Origin: Dryomyza anilis
Lineage: Eukaryota; Arthropoda; Insecta; Diptera; Dryomyzidae
Direction of reading: 5' to 3'
Length of the DNA: 64,000 nucleotides
NCBI GenBank assembly: GCA_951804985.1
Contig: OX638131.1
Span: 5,990,630 to 6,054,629 of the forward strand
Under the pieces are notes generated by a model, which had not been told where the DNA came from, did not search any database, and saw only the letters and a program-made list of their open reading frames with translations. Numbering within the stretch: position 1 is the stretch's first letter; every line of letters starts with the position of its first letter. Made by a program: the position numbers and the translations under genes. This document shows, piece after piece, positions 45,798-57,699 of this stretch.

Positions 45798-48340
45798 ATT
45801 AAATAGTTCATCAATAGAATTATTATTGGGATGATATTCGCAACATTGAACATTTTTTCCTGAAAAGATTTATAAAAATTTTGTAATTTTTCGTCTACTG
45901 TTCAGGTAACTCGCTATTAACGCAAAATCACGTCGATGTATTTAGTTGCATTTTCGCGGAATTTTTTAATATGTATGACTTATTTTTTTATAATATGCCT
46001 TAATAAAGCCTAATTTTAGCTGTTCTGCCCATTTTTGGTTTTGCAGCAAATCATTTTGTTATGCAGCACATGAATCACCACACATGTTTTGCATTTCCAA
46101 TTGAATTTCTGCATTGAATGAAGTTCCGTGCTTAATTTCTTGCGGTTATTTATCGAATTGGTATCGCTCAACTCAATTAACAGAGCGAGCACTCGTATTG
46201 AATTTGGAATTTTTCCATTTTTTCATTTAGTGAACATGGCTCGAAATCAGCCAATGATTAATACAATTAGTTGTTTCACAACCATATCGTATAATAATTG
46301 TAAGTATTACAGGAAATTGCTCGAAATCAATAAAGTATCTCATCGGATAAACCCATTTATAATACGAGCAAATTAAAATAACTTCTGGTTCTTTTTCTTT
46401 TTCATCGTTTCATTGTAGTGTACTTAGTGGTCACTGATGATGTTGCTCATGGTGATTCTGTTGATGATGATGATTTTCATTCAATTGAATTCCCCGAACT
46501 TCGAATGAGCCAATTTGGTGGGTGACTGGTCCTTGAGCAGTTCAATCAATACCCCGCATTATTTAGAATTCCGTTTGTTGTGGATGGATGCTGCCTGTCG
46601 TTGGCCGTTGGCGAAAATAGGTGCAGGGCAAATGCGTTGTTTATGCAAATTTTATATTCACGGACGGGGTACGAACGAACGGAGTTCAAGGCGAAAACAC
46701 TTTGATGCATAATAGTTTTAAAGAATGAATGGGGGAGGGGAATTTGCGACTAGTAGGAAATGTGTCTGTGAGTGAATGAACGAAATGGAATAAATAAATG
46801 AATGAATGCATAAATAAGGTAATCAATGCGTAATGGCATGAGTCAAATAATGATTGGCACAAAAAAAAACCAATCAAATGATTTAGTGTTAACAAAGTTA
46901 ATTTTATGCAAATCACAATAAAAGTATTTCTCCCTCGATAATTGAACCGCAAATGTAAAATATAGATTGACTTCTTTATGCTCCCCCCGACACCTCTTTT
47001 AAGCTGATCCCAAACCACGTATATCTCATTTTGTTTTGCTTTGTTCTGTGCTACTGGTCTTCAATTCCGTTAAAAGCTTTGTTGCAGCAGCGTCTCATCA
47101 GTGGCATCAGCAACAGAAGCAGCAACAGCAAACAACAGCAATAATATTGCCACCCGCAGCCGTCCCTCTGCGCGCCCCTGTGCTTACACTGCAGATGCGC
47201 GCGCAAATTTCAAATGCACCGAAAACTGGACTTTACCTTTTTTCTTTTCTTTTAGAAATAAAATAAAGTTAAATATTATTTTATTTCTTATTTTATAAAA
47301 TATATCAATTTTTTTGTTTTCTGTGACTGTTTTCTTCATTTTTCTTAGCTTAGTCTATATTTTGGGGTTTTCTTTATTTTGCCCTCCCGTATTGTTCTAG
47401 GCGACGATGATTTATCTGCCATAGTTACGGACAAGCATTAAACTTGCTTGTCAGCGACAGGATTTAAAATGTCAACCAAAATGAAAATTATGAACATCAT
47501 TAGCTGAAGGGGTTTATAGGATCCATTGGATGGCAACAATTTCACTGAATAAATTCATCTTTAAAACTTGATATGTTCTACAAATAATCGGTGTTTTTGT
47601 CATTATAAAACAAAACTTGTCAATAATTTATATTTTATATAAAAAATATTTTTTTTTCTTTGGAAACATTTTAAACATCTTAATTTTCTGAAATTCTTAA
47701 ACATTACGATATCCAATTGAAAACTTAATACTGAATATTTATCTAAAATTTTAATAAATTTCCATTAAAAAGTTAAATTTATAAAAATTAAGAATTGTAG
47801 CTCGATTTCGGTTTACTTTCTAGTTTGAGTGTTAAATAAAGTGGGGATTTTACACCGAAAAAATACGGTATTAAAAATAAAATACATGTCTTTAAAATAT
47901 ACATTTTTATGTACGTGAATTACATCAAAAAAAGGCAATGTATTTGTTTCTTTGATGTAGTTATTTTTGTATTATAAAATTTTGAGACATTTAAAAAACT
48001 AAATTTTGTATTTAATAAAACTCCATAAATATGTAGTTAAATTACTTTTGCTTTTATTTTTACTACATTCTATATGCACTTAACTTTAAGAGAAATCTTT
48101 TTATATTACTACATATGCATTTATTTTTTCTACATGATGTATTTATATATATGAATTGATGAAAACTGCAAAAATTATACTTATGCACGAAATAGATTTC
48201 GTTTATATCTGCTCACTTTAGCAGTACGTGCATCTAGGGATGTCTAAACCCGTTCAAATTGTTCTCTATAGACTAAATATTAGTTATCAGTAAACCGTTT
48301 GGAAAAAAACAATTTTTCAGCCATCCCAAGAATACAGAAA
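45798..48340. other. Unique island, then AT-rich DNA
   Basis: 45880-47240 is transposon-free, with GATGATGATGAT (46459-46473), CAGCAACAG repeats (47105-47140) and a purine-rich block (46725-46745). Frames at 46128-46376 and 46686-47018 are unsupported. 47300-48340 is AT-rich and unassigned. Confidence 0.4.
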
Positions 48341-48867
48341 TATACTGCATTATGTAGAAAACGAATTTGTAAAATATTCCCGAGAAAAAATTCTAGTATT
48401 TTTCAGGAATATTACTGGCAAATTTTCGGCAAATACACAGATGAATGCAATAAAGTTTATGTTATTTAATTGGTAAATACTGCTTACTTTATTTATAAAA
48501 TAATTTTTTGAAAAAAAAAGTAAATTAATGGAATTTTAAGAATTTTCAACAACTTTTTTTGTTTGAATATAAAATTCTAAAAAAAATGTCTTTAAAAAAA
48601 ACTTGACAACATTTTTTTTTACCAACAAAATTAAAAAAAAAAAAAACAAAATAAAACAACATAACAAAAAACTTTTGTCCGCAAACAATTATTTGTTCGA
48701 AGACAAATGTTTGTACGAAAAAAAAAAATTGTTCGAAAAAAAATAAATTTCTTAATTTTTTTTTAATTTTTCAAAAAAAAAAAAAATATTTTTTATTAAA
48801 ACTTTTTATTAATAAAAAGTTGTAACTTCTTGAGAACTAAAAAAATGTGCCAAAAATAAACGAAACA
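48341..48867. repeat. Repeat fragment and A/T homopolymer tract
   Basis: 48395-48470 (TTTCAGGAATATTACTGGCA, AAATACACAGATGAATGC) is a fragment of the 38-40 kb array family. 48520-48860 is A/T homopolymer DNA with TTTGTCCGC and TTCGAAAAAA motifs. Confidence 0.55.
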
Positions 48868-49146
48868 CAAATATCTTTATTGAAAAAGATTTGATGAACA
48901 GCATTCTTCAATATGATGTACATATATGTTGTGTTTTATGTATATATTCATTTATATGATGAAACGTATACTTCACATACACTTCATCAGATTGAAGGAC
49001 ACTTTTTTGGGGTCATTCATCAAATTGATAATGAATTTATAACATTAATGTTCTGTAGTTATCAATATTATAATCGTTCTTCAATACAACGAATCATGGT
49101 TTAAAGTACGAAATTCATCAATATGATGACGCTTTCTTTTTCTGTG
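48868..49146. mobile_element. M1-related MITE-like element, divergent subfamily
   Basis: ACACAAATATC left end, then TTCTTCAATATGATGTACATA and TATGTTGTGTTTTATG, and a right end with TTCATCAATATGATGA and TTCTGTG. It is closest to the copy at 52.72 kb. Confidence 0.75.
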
Positions 49147-49248
49147 TATTAATTTGAATATACACATACTTTTGTATAAATTGCTTTAAACCCGACATTA
49201 AAACTAAATCGATCAGTTTAAAATATCGGTTAGAAAACATTTTACACA
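49147..49248. other. Short spacer between MITEs
   Basis: Nothing recognised. Confidence 0.5.
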
Positions 49249-49651
49249 CACAGAAAAAAATGTACATCATATTGATGAATTCCGTTTTTCAAGCCATGAT
49301 TGATTATATTGAAAAACAATTCATAATATTAATTCTAGTTGAAATTTGGACTCATTTTTTTTCCAACAACGTTATAAAGACATTTTTTTCGAATTATTTG
49401 AAAAATTCGTAATAATATAAAATTTTAAGTTATTCATAAATATTATGATTATATTCATCAATATGACGATTAAAATTCATTGTATTGAATATTTCGTTCT
49501 TCACTATGATGTTAGATAGTATGAATATATTCATATATATAATGAATGAATGCATTCATCAATATGTCATTTAATGAACGGTGGCATCAATATGATGAAT
49601 CCGATAGTTGGTATAAATAAATTCATCATATTGATGAATTTTTTTTCTGTG
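49249..49651. mobile_element. M1 MITE-like element, best-preserved copy (403 bp)
   Basis: CACAGAAAAAAATGTACATC with ATCATATTGATGAATT at the left; AATTCATCATATTGATGAAT, a T-run and TTCTGTG at the right. The whole internal block order of the family is present. It is non-coding. Confidence 0.9.
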
Positions 49652-51559
49652 CAGAAAAATGTTAAACAATATAATAATTAATCATTGCTGAAAAAGTCAT
49701 CATATTAATGAACCAAATCATTGATATATGAATCGTTCAATAAACAATGATGAGATCTTTAATATTATGAATTTATTCTGTTGTACAATAAATTTTGTAT
49801 TAATAATTTCGAAGTATTTAAATTGTTTAGGAATTGAGAAAGGTTTATTGTGTATTTAAAAGTATTTTCCAAAGTCTTTTTTGTTTCAAGTTCTTTAGAT
49901 TTTTCAAAAATTAAATTTTAGTTCAAAAAAAAAAATGTAATTCCAAATTTACGAATTACTGAATTTTCACTAATGAATTTTCACTAATTTCGCTACCAAA
50001 TTTGAGTATTTTTTAATTTCACCAAAATTCTACACTATATAAATATTCTATAATAGTTTCACTTTTATGTTAACTGCATTTTAAACAAATCTTTAGTTCA
50101 ATAAATCACTTTTGGCCTTAAAACACTTGAAGTCGACCCAACAATTAGTTGCCACCTACAACGAAAAGTTCATTAAAATCGTATTTTATGTTATCACTTG
50201 TGACAACAAAAACTAAAAAGAGACCGAACTAAAAAAAAAAATTCAACTTGATAAATGAGTCTCATTCAGAGAGGTAAATGAAAATTTTTACAAAATCATG
50301 ATTATTCGAAAATTGACTTGAAAGCAGCAGCATCACAAAAAACAGCAGTAATCGAAATGTTCGAACTCGTGTCGAACAATTGAAGCCATCAAAACAGCAT
50401 CACGTTGAGCTCATTAATCAAAAGTTGCGCCAGAGGAAAAGCAGAAAGAATAAAAATCAATAAAAGGCACTAAAATGCATAAAAATGAAAAAAGTGCGAA
50501 AGGGTAGAACACGAAAAAAAAATACTAATGGATTTTTTGCGCAGTTACCTGTTGAGAAGAAGCAAAGATGCAGCAATTGTGGCCAACAAAAGAGTTCAAT
50601 CGGAGAGCCGACCAAGAATGAGGTTGTTGCCAACCTATTTCAATTAATTAAATGCTACCAAAGCAGAAAACGAAAAAAACAAAAGCGGCTGCTTGTTAGG
50701 CAAAAAGCAGTTTCCTTGAAAAGTAAGTATTTTAAATTCTGGGGGAAACAAACAAAAAAAAAATTAAAAAAGCTTGGCAACACTTGAAAAGTTGCTGCCT
50801 AAAATGAGTACACCGTGTTGAAAGCGATGAGTAGTCGGGTCTTTGCCAGTCTTTGATATGCAAAAAGCAGGTACAACGGAAGGAAGTTAGTCAGAAATAT
50901 GTTGCCTGTGGCAAGGCAACAAACTCGCTGCAAAGTTTTCAACTACTGCAGCCTGTCTGCCTGCCTGCTGTTGCCAAGTGCCTTTATTAAGTTAATAAAA
51001 AGTGCGAGAGGCGTGGCATTTAATTTAGAAATTGTCACTGCAAAAAAAAAAAAAATGTTTAAAGCAAACTTTGCACAAAAGCACAAAGAAATGCTGCGAA
51101 TGCAGAAAACTGGCTGCGTCGCCAAAAGGTATGCAATGAAAATAAAAAATTAAAAATAGAAGGACTTTCAAGCAATGTGAATGCATTAGGCGTATCCTCG
51201 AAAAGACCACCCCACCCACCGCCTGCAAACTGTTTGCAATGATTTTGCGGTTGAGTGGCGCAAATAATTAAATGCGCGAAGTTGGCCACAACAAAAGCGC
51301 GCCAAAACAAGTCGGTTTAAGTGAAGAACAAGCAAAACAATGCAAAAATAAAAGTTGGCGTTGAAAAATACCTATTTTGGTTGAGTTTATTTAATTTAGA
51401 AAGTATTTTAAACAGTTTTAAGTTTGGAAATTACTTAGGAATTGATTGTATAAAGGAACGGAATATTTAAACATTATTTTAAATGATAGTTGAGACACAA
51501 GAAATATTCTATATATAACATATAACCTAAAAGAGGAAGATTAAACCCCTTTTTATGGA
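49652..51559. other. M1 debris, then a unique island
   Basis: 49652-49800 carries further CATCATATTAATGAA fragments. 50100-51360 is transposon-free and includes a Lys-rich 100-codon frame (50485-50787) that I do not accept as a gene, and A-rich leader-like DNA. Confidence 0.4.
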
Positions 51560-51884
51560 GACATGTTTTTTTCAATATAATGATTTTATTCATCAATATT
51601 ACGAATTACGAAACTTTCAGATTCATCGTATGAAAGATTTTACTCATTGAATTCAAATCGTATTTTCTTTTATTATATTTAATGTTCAATATGAAGTTCT
51701 TAAATATCGAATATAACCACAAAAATTTAAATATAAAATAATAGTGATTGTTGGAAAAGAAAATTAAAAAAAAAAATATTTTTTTTTTTTTTTTGGAATA
51801 TAAAAAAAAAATAATTATCGAATTTTAAAACATAAATTAAAATAGAAACAAAAAATATAATGAAAATAAATTAATTTTTGTACA
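51560..51884. repeat. Decayed M1 fragment and A/T tract
   Basis: TTATTCATCAATATTACGAA at 51586 and TCATTGAATTCAAATCG resemble M1 internal blocks. 51760-51850 is homopolymeric. Confidence 0.45.
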
Positions 51885-52282
51885 TCTATATATATAAAAC
51901 TCTTGTTCACCACAATCAAATTCACCACACTAAAACTCACCACAATAAAATTCGCTACACTTAAACTCACCACACTAAAATTTACCACACTTAAACTCAC
52001 CACACCAAAAATTCACCACACCTAAACTCAGCACACAAAAACTTCTACTGAGAAAAATTCTACGGTAGAGCACAGTCTGAGAAAGAATTGTCTATGAGAA
52101 AAGTTGTTTTAGCAGAGAATTAGTTTTGTTTTGGTTACTACATTAATAAAATCAATAAAAAACGTCCACAGCGATGCACGGGTCCCTGATATAAATAAAA
52201 AAAATGTTTTTTATATTAATAAAATTATTCATATCCTTGAATTCACAAAATCTTTGCACGAGTCGTGCACGGGTCCAGCTAG
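51885..52282 (+). mobile_element. Non-autonomous Helitron (398 bp) with internal 15-bp minisatellite
   Basis: It starts with TCTATATATATAAAAC, preceded by A, and ends with CTAG, followed by T, which is the A|T insertion rule of Helitrons. Ten bases before the terminal CTAG lies a 13-nt hairpin, GCACGAGTCGTGC (six-base-pair stem, one-base loop). Positions 51905-52035 are eight or nine copies of a 15-bp unit, AAACTCACCACACTA and variants. No Rep/helicase is encoded, so mobility would need an autonomous partner. It has no inverted repeats and no target duplication, as expected. Confidence 0.87.
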
Positions 52283-52719
52283 TTTCTAATAAAAATAAAA
52301 AAAAAAAAAATTGCCAACATTTTTATTTTAGAATATATAAAAAGAAAAAAAAATAGGTCGACAAAAAATGTGTCAAATTTTTTTTTTTCGAAAATAAAAA
52401 AAAAGAATAAAAAAATACATTTTCGTTTTTTTTTAAATATATTTTTTATAAATCGAGCAAGAGTTCTATAAGAAATAAAATAATAAAAAAAATTAATTGT
52501 TAGACATTTCAAATGAAAATGAAAAAAAATATCAACATTTTTTTTAAATTTTTTTTTCCGAACAACATTTTTTTTTTCAAAAATAAAAATAAAGAATTGA
52601 AAAAAAAATCTATTTTTTTTAAATATATTTTTATAAATCGAGCAAGAGTTATATGTATTAGAAATAATAAAAAAAATCCCTAAAAAAATTATGACTAGAA
52701 AGGGACGACAAAAACTTTA
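52283..52719. repeat. A/T homopolymer tract with a duplicated block
   Basis: TTTTTATAAATCGAGCAAGAGTT occurs at 52443-52466 and again near 52629. The rest is A/T runs. Confidence 0.5.
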
Positions 52720-52998
52720 TGTTTGAAATTTGGTTTGATGGACAATATTCATCAATATGATGTATATAAGTTGTGTGTCTTATGTATTTGTTCATTATTG
52801 CGTTGAAACGTAGTATTCACATACATTTACTCAAATTAAAGAAAACTTTTTCAATCATTCATCAAATTGATGATGAATTCATAACAGCGATGTTTTGTAG
52901 TGCTCAATATTATGAATTGTTTCTTGAATAAAATGAGACATGATTTGAAGAAGAACTGAATTTATCAATATGTAGAAGATTTTATTCTTTGTGTAGCA
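52720..52998. mobile_element. M1-related MITE-like element, divergent subfamily
   Basis: GATGGACAATATTCATCAAT, GTTGTGTGTCTTATGTAT, CATTCATCAAATTGATGA and a right end AATATGTAGAAGATTTTATT with CTTTGTG. The block order matches 48868-49146. Confidence 0.7.
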
Positions 52999-54560
52999 CA
53001 ACTCGGAGCTTTTAGTTGCCACGAACACGTATTCTCAAACTGGCTTCGATATTACAATTCGAACTAAATATTAAAATTTTTATAAATGATAAAAATATAC
53101 CCTTTGTAATATAACTCGGATTCTCCAGTATTCTGGTATAATTCTTCAAGTAGTTGCCATATTAAAATTCGATAGCAATCTTAAAATTCTTAGACATCGA
53201 AAAAATAAGCCCATTTTACCACGACTCGTAGCCGCCAGTTGTCTCGAACAATTCTCCGAAGGGGCAGCGATATTTAAATTTAGATTCAATCTAATATCGA
53301 ATTTAATTTTTAGAGTATATACGACCACAGATCATGAACTCGTGATTCAATAGCGGTTTAAATTTTTTAAAGAGTTTCGATATTCAACTTTTTTTCTAGA
53401 GTTTTAAGGTACGAGAATTCGAAATAATGTTATTTAGATAAAATTTTGAATTCTCGACTCAATATCTGTCGACTCTTTTGAAACAACTTTTCATATACCC
53501 TTCGAGACGGTTTCGAGATGTCGGGGAATTCTTTCGATCTCGATTAAGATTTTCGTATCTATATCATACTACAATCCGTTATAAGACATAAACACACATC
53601 TAACCTAATTATGAAGTTTTCTCGTTACGAAAAGTATTTTTAAATCGAACTGATAGAGAACCGCAACTCATATTAAACTTCGTGGAAAAATCGATGGAAT
53701 CGTACAACGAGAATGGTACGATAAAACACGCTTTATATTTCAGAAATCACCGAATATTTGGGACCTATATTTCCTTTATGAGTCATATCCCAGTCTGCCA
53801 TATCTCGGAGCCCTTTTATGACAAAGTTTTCTCGGACTAATTTTGAATGTTCGATGTCATTTAACGCTACTAATTTTTAAAATGTTTCGTATTTTAAAAT
53901 TTTATGACATGCTACGATATTTTAACATTTTTCACATTGATATCGAAATATTTTTCAAATCTATCTCGATATGATTGCACTATTCGATGCAATATCGATT
54001 CAGAATCGTTTTATTCTCGTTTCGAAAAAAAATGCAATATGTCGTATCGATCTGTAGTGCGATTTATGTAGTACGTTTTGGCGTGCGATATAAGACCGAA
54101 ATCTGATTCAATATCATACGCATTCTCCGACATATCGTATCGTTCTCGCATCAATATCGAAACGAATGGCAGACTGGGTAATCAATATATAAAATAGTCT
54201 TAGATATAGGACAAATTCTTCGATAACTCGCAACGTTTTCATTGCGATATCGAAACGAATGTCGGCTGATATTTAAAAACAAATTGAAGACCAAATTTTC
54301 CAAATACAAATCTACATGATAAATATCGATGCGTTCTGTCGGAGACTTCTCGGTACGAGAATTTTTTAAAAATCGGAACCATATCGAACAAAAAATAATG
54401 AAAGTTCGAGATTGCTTTGATAAATATTTCGATTTCGATGTGATAAATATTTAAAAATCATATCTTGTCAAAGAAATTGAAAGTAGAAGAAATTTAAAAA
54501 ATTTAAATTTATAAAGCAACGAGATCGAACTTTTTTTTATCGAAGTTATTCGAGGCATAT
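52999..54560. repeat. TATCGA/TCGAAAT-rich repeat region
   Basis: Dense CGATAT, TCTCG and TATCGAAA words over 1.5 kb, diverged and partly palindromic, with no coding frame. The same word family occurs in the sequence inserted in the SINE at 55.3 kb. It includes the inverted-repeat element listed next. Confidence 0.55.
53789..54178. mobile_element. 390-bp inverted-repeat element with CCCAGTCTGCCAT ends
   Basis: CCCAGTCTGCCAT at 53789-53801 is mirrored perfectly by ATGGCAGACTGGG at 54166-54178. A related right end, ATGGCATACTGGG, ends the insertion at 55.3-55.64 kb. No target duplication is obvious. Confidence 0.65.
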
Positions 54561-55245
54561 TACTTTTTATGGACTTTTAATTACTTTTTTTTTTGAATAA
54601 AATAGTCTTATTAGATTTGTGCTGTTCCATTTTGCACATAACTCTGATGTTGTATAAAGTTTTTAAATACATTTAAAATTTAAACAAATTTTAATTAATC
54701 AATTTTAATGCTAATGCATTTGTGCTCAAATTAAATATACATTTAGATAAATATACAATACAAATATTTATTTCATTGATATGTTTAAAGTTCAACAGCA
54801 GATAAATGCATAAATTAAGCAAATCAATGCAAATACAATTTTCTCGGAATTATTGTAAAAAAAAGCAGCAAGTAATATCGATACAAATAAAAAATACAAC
54901 CGATTTAATTTGTCTGTGGAAATCGCAATAAAATTTTACGCTGCATATGTTTTATTGATTTACGTAGAATTTCATGTGAAATTCAATGTATTGAATACAA
55001 AAATTGCAGATAATATTGTTTAAAAGGGAAAAAAAGGGTGGAGAAGTGTTGAAATTTATAGCCATATTGCATTTTATGGGCGATTTTACTTTGGATCGAT
55101 GCAGAGTTATTTTAAAACAAAATGTTTACCAGCAGATTTTATAAATAGTTTCTTTTAAACAATCATTAATGAGTTGTAAATTTAAATTTGTATTTATTAA
55201 ACATTGTATTTTATATGCATTTTAAATACGTTTTTATATTTGAAC
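54561..55245. other. AT-rich spacer
   Basis: Nothing recognised. Confidence 0.5.
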
Positions 55246-55795
55246 TAAAAGGGTGGGACCTATAGTTTATAATACCGAATTCTAAAAGCGGGGTTTTGAA
55301 GGCAGGTAGGAGACCTCCGAAGTCTCGAAGCTTTCTCGTTGCTTTATCGATAATAATTTATTTGACAAGATACGATATTTAAATATTGATCGCAAGGAAA
55401 TCGAAAGATTTTTCAAAGAAATCTCGAATGTATTATTGAATTTTTGTGCGATATCGTTCCGATTTCGAAAAAACAAATCTCGTACCGAAAAAAGTCTGAC
55501 AGAATGCATCGATATCTACCTACTATGTAGATCCAATTTTACCCTCGATATCGCTTTGAGAATGTTCTCCATATCGTGTGGATTCTCCATCTTGTCGCAT
55601 TGATCTTGTGACGATATCGAAACGAATGGCATACTGGGAAGATTTACTTTCGGAGGTCTGTCATTGTATGCCGAGAGGTTGCGTCGAAAAGATATTTTTT
55701 ATTTTTATGATGTTGCAGTCGCGGTGATTCGAACCAGCGACTATTCGACTCGTAGTCCAATGCACTAACCAAGCAAGCCATCGAAGCTACATTAA
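55246..55795 (-). mobile_element. tRNA-derived SINE, old copy E, split by an insertion
   Basis: GGGTGGGACCTATAGTTTAT and CCGAATTCTAAAAGCGGGG are the distal body. The element resumes at about 55646 with TTACTTTCGGAGGTCTGTCA and TATGCCGAGAGGTTGCGTCG, then the head (GTGATTCGAACC, CGTAGTCCAATGCACTAACC) to 55795. Between them are about 340 bp of the TATCGA-rich family (about 55303-55645). It is strongly diverged from copies A and D. Confidence 0.8.
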
Positions 55796-57699
55796 TTAAT
55801 AAGTGTAAAAACATAATTACAACTAAATAAGTCTACAGAAGACAATTCGCTGGTTTAAAAGACCTTTTCTTAATGGATTAATTTATATATTAAATATTTT
55901 AAAAACTACTATCCAGTGTAAAATGAACTAAACTTTAAGAATATCGATCTAGATTAAAACTTAGAATAGTTCCGGTCAACCCTACATTCATGAAACACAA
56001 TTTGTGTGGAAAATCAAGAATCGCACTTTGGAATTTCCACTCAAAACGTGAAAATCCTTTCGCAAGGTGCGATAATTAATTGACAATTAAATGAAATTAA
56101 TGCGCAGTCACGCAGCAGCACCAACAACATCTCGAGATATTAACAAGAATTAGATGCGCTACATGTCAGACTCATTTGTTGGCAAATGGAAGTGCATGGC
56201 AACTCTGGATGCGGCGTGACATTGCGTGCGGCTTAATTGGAGTTAAGCCAAAAGTATTTGTTGATTTTATTGTTTTTATTATGATGATGATGGTAAAAAT
56301 TAAATAATTTACATAAGAGCAGCAACAGCAATAACAACAAAAACGCCAAAAGTGATTGTGAACAACATTGAGCGGCTGTGGCAACTTCCGGTACATGGCC
56401 GCCATGTTGCACGCCATGTTTCGCGCGCTGCACCTGTCAGTTGTAAAGTATAAAATTTAGCTTAATTGACAAAAAAAAAAAAAAAATACAAAAGCCTCAT
56501 TATGAGCAGCAATAGTCGTAATGAGCAGCGGGAGTCATAATGAGCCAAGAAATATTTGCTGCTCTGACGACCATAAATTCTTTCCAAGTTGTTGAAAAGT
56601 TTTGTTGTTTTCTGGAGTATTTCTGTAAAATGTTTGTGTATTTATTTAATTTTTGTTTATGCTTTCGTTGAAGTATAAAATAACAAAAAACAACAGAAAA
56701 AATAAAATATTCGGGTATTTTTAGATTTTGTCTTTTGCAATTAGAGGAAGAGCCCGTAGAAATTTTTAATTTAGAAATATTTAAATCAATTTTAAAGTCA
56801 TGTGGAAATTATAATTTTTTTGTATTTACATTTGAAACTAATTGATGGTAATAATTGATTTCAGAAATAGGCAATAATTAAAGAAAAGTTAAAAACAAAT
56901 GCGCGGGGATCCCAATCTTCAATTAAAACAAACAAAATAAAATGAAGAGCGCACCAAAAGTTTTCAAATTGAAAATTTTTATGTAAACGAGCTAAAACTT
57001 TTCAAAAGCAACAACAACAATACCCAGAGCAGCAACAATAGAAACAGCAGCAACATCAAATAAATGCAACACTTAACCGGTCGCAGTGTTTTTTTTTTCT
57101 TCAAGTTTTATATATTTTTTTTTAGTTTTTTGTTTCAATCGGCACTGCAATAAAATCGGAACAACAAACGCTAGAACGACCAGTGTTGCCGCGCGCACCC
57201 TGTTCTTTTGCCACCCAATTAATGCGCGCCAAGTACCAAAACCAAAAATTAAAAAAAAGAAAAATAAAAAACAAAATATAAACAAAAAAGTGAAGAACTC
57301 GGAAAAGTTGTGAAAAACAAAAATATCAAAAATTATTTCCAAAAACATTCGAAAAACGCGACGCTGCAATGGGTTCTGTTGCTGCTGCTGCAACTGCTGG
57401 ACCCAAATGCAGCAACTGCTGCAGCGCAGCGCATCGACAAATGCAGCAATAATAATAATAATTGCAACAACAATAAGAAAACTTACAGCAGCAGCAACAT
57501 CAACTTGTATAAGCAACTTTTGAATGAAAATAAAAAATAACAAACAAACAAAGAAACAAACATAAATAAATTATTTTTCAGTTTCAGTAAAAGTTTCTGA
57601 ATTGAGTAGTTTTTGGCCCTTAATTAGGGCACAAAACAAGGTATTCTCGGTTGAAGTTCTCAAGCACAAAATATACTTGCCAAGTGGTGCAATGAATTT
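55796..57699. other. Unique island with CAA/CAG repeats
   Basis: 56000-57540 is GC-richer and transposon-free, with GCAGCAGC/CAACAACA triplet runs (57008-57055, 57380-57500). Frames on both strands at 57073-57543 are by-products of triplet repeats and T-runs. Possibly conserved intronic DNA. Confidence 0.4.

Noticed and set aside
50485..50787. 100-residue Lys/Arg-rich frame with a CSNCGQQK segment
   Set aside because: Composition follows an A-rich island. There is only one CxxC pair, no recognisable domain and no splice or start support.
51815..52003. 62-residue minus-strand frame of alternating VVSLSVVNF-like repeats
   Set aside because: A by-product of the 15-bp minisatellite inside the Helitron.
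57073..57543. 156-residue hydrophobic minus-strand frame
   Set aside because: It results from complement of A-runs and CAG/CAA triplets. Opposing frames are equally open.
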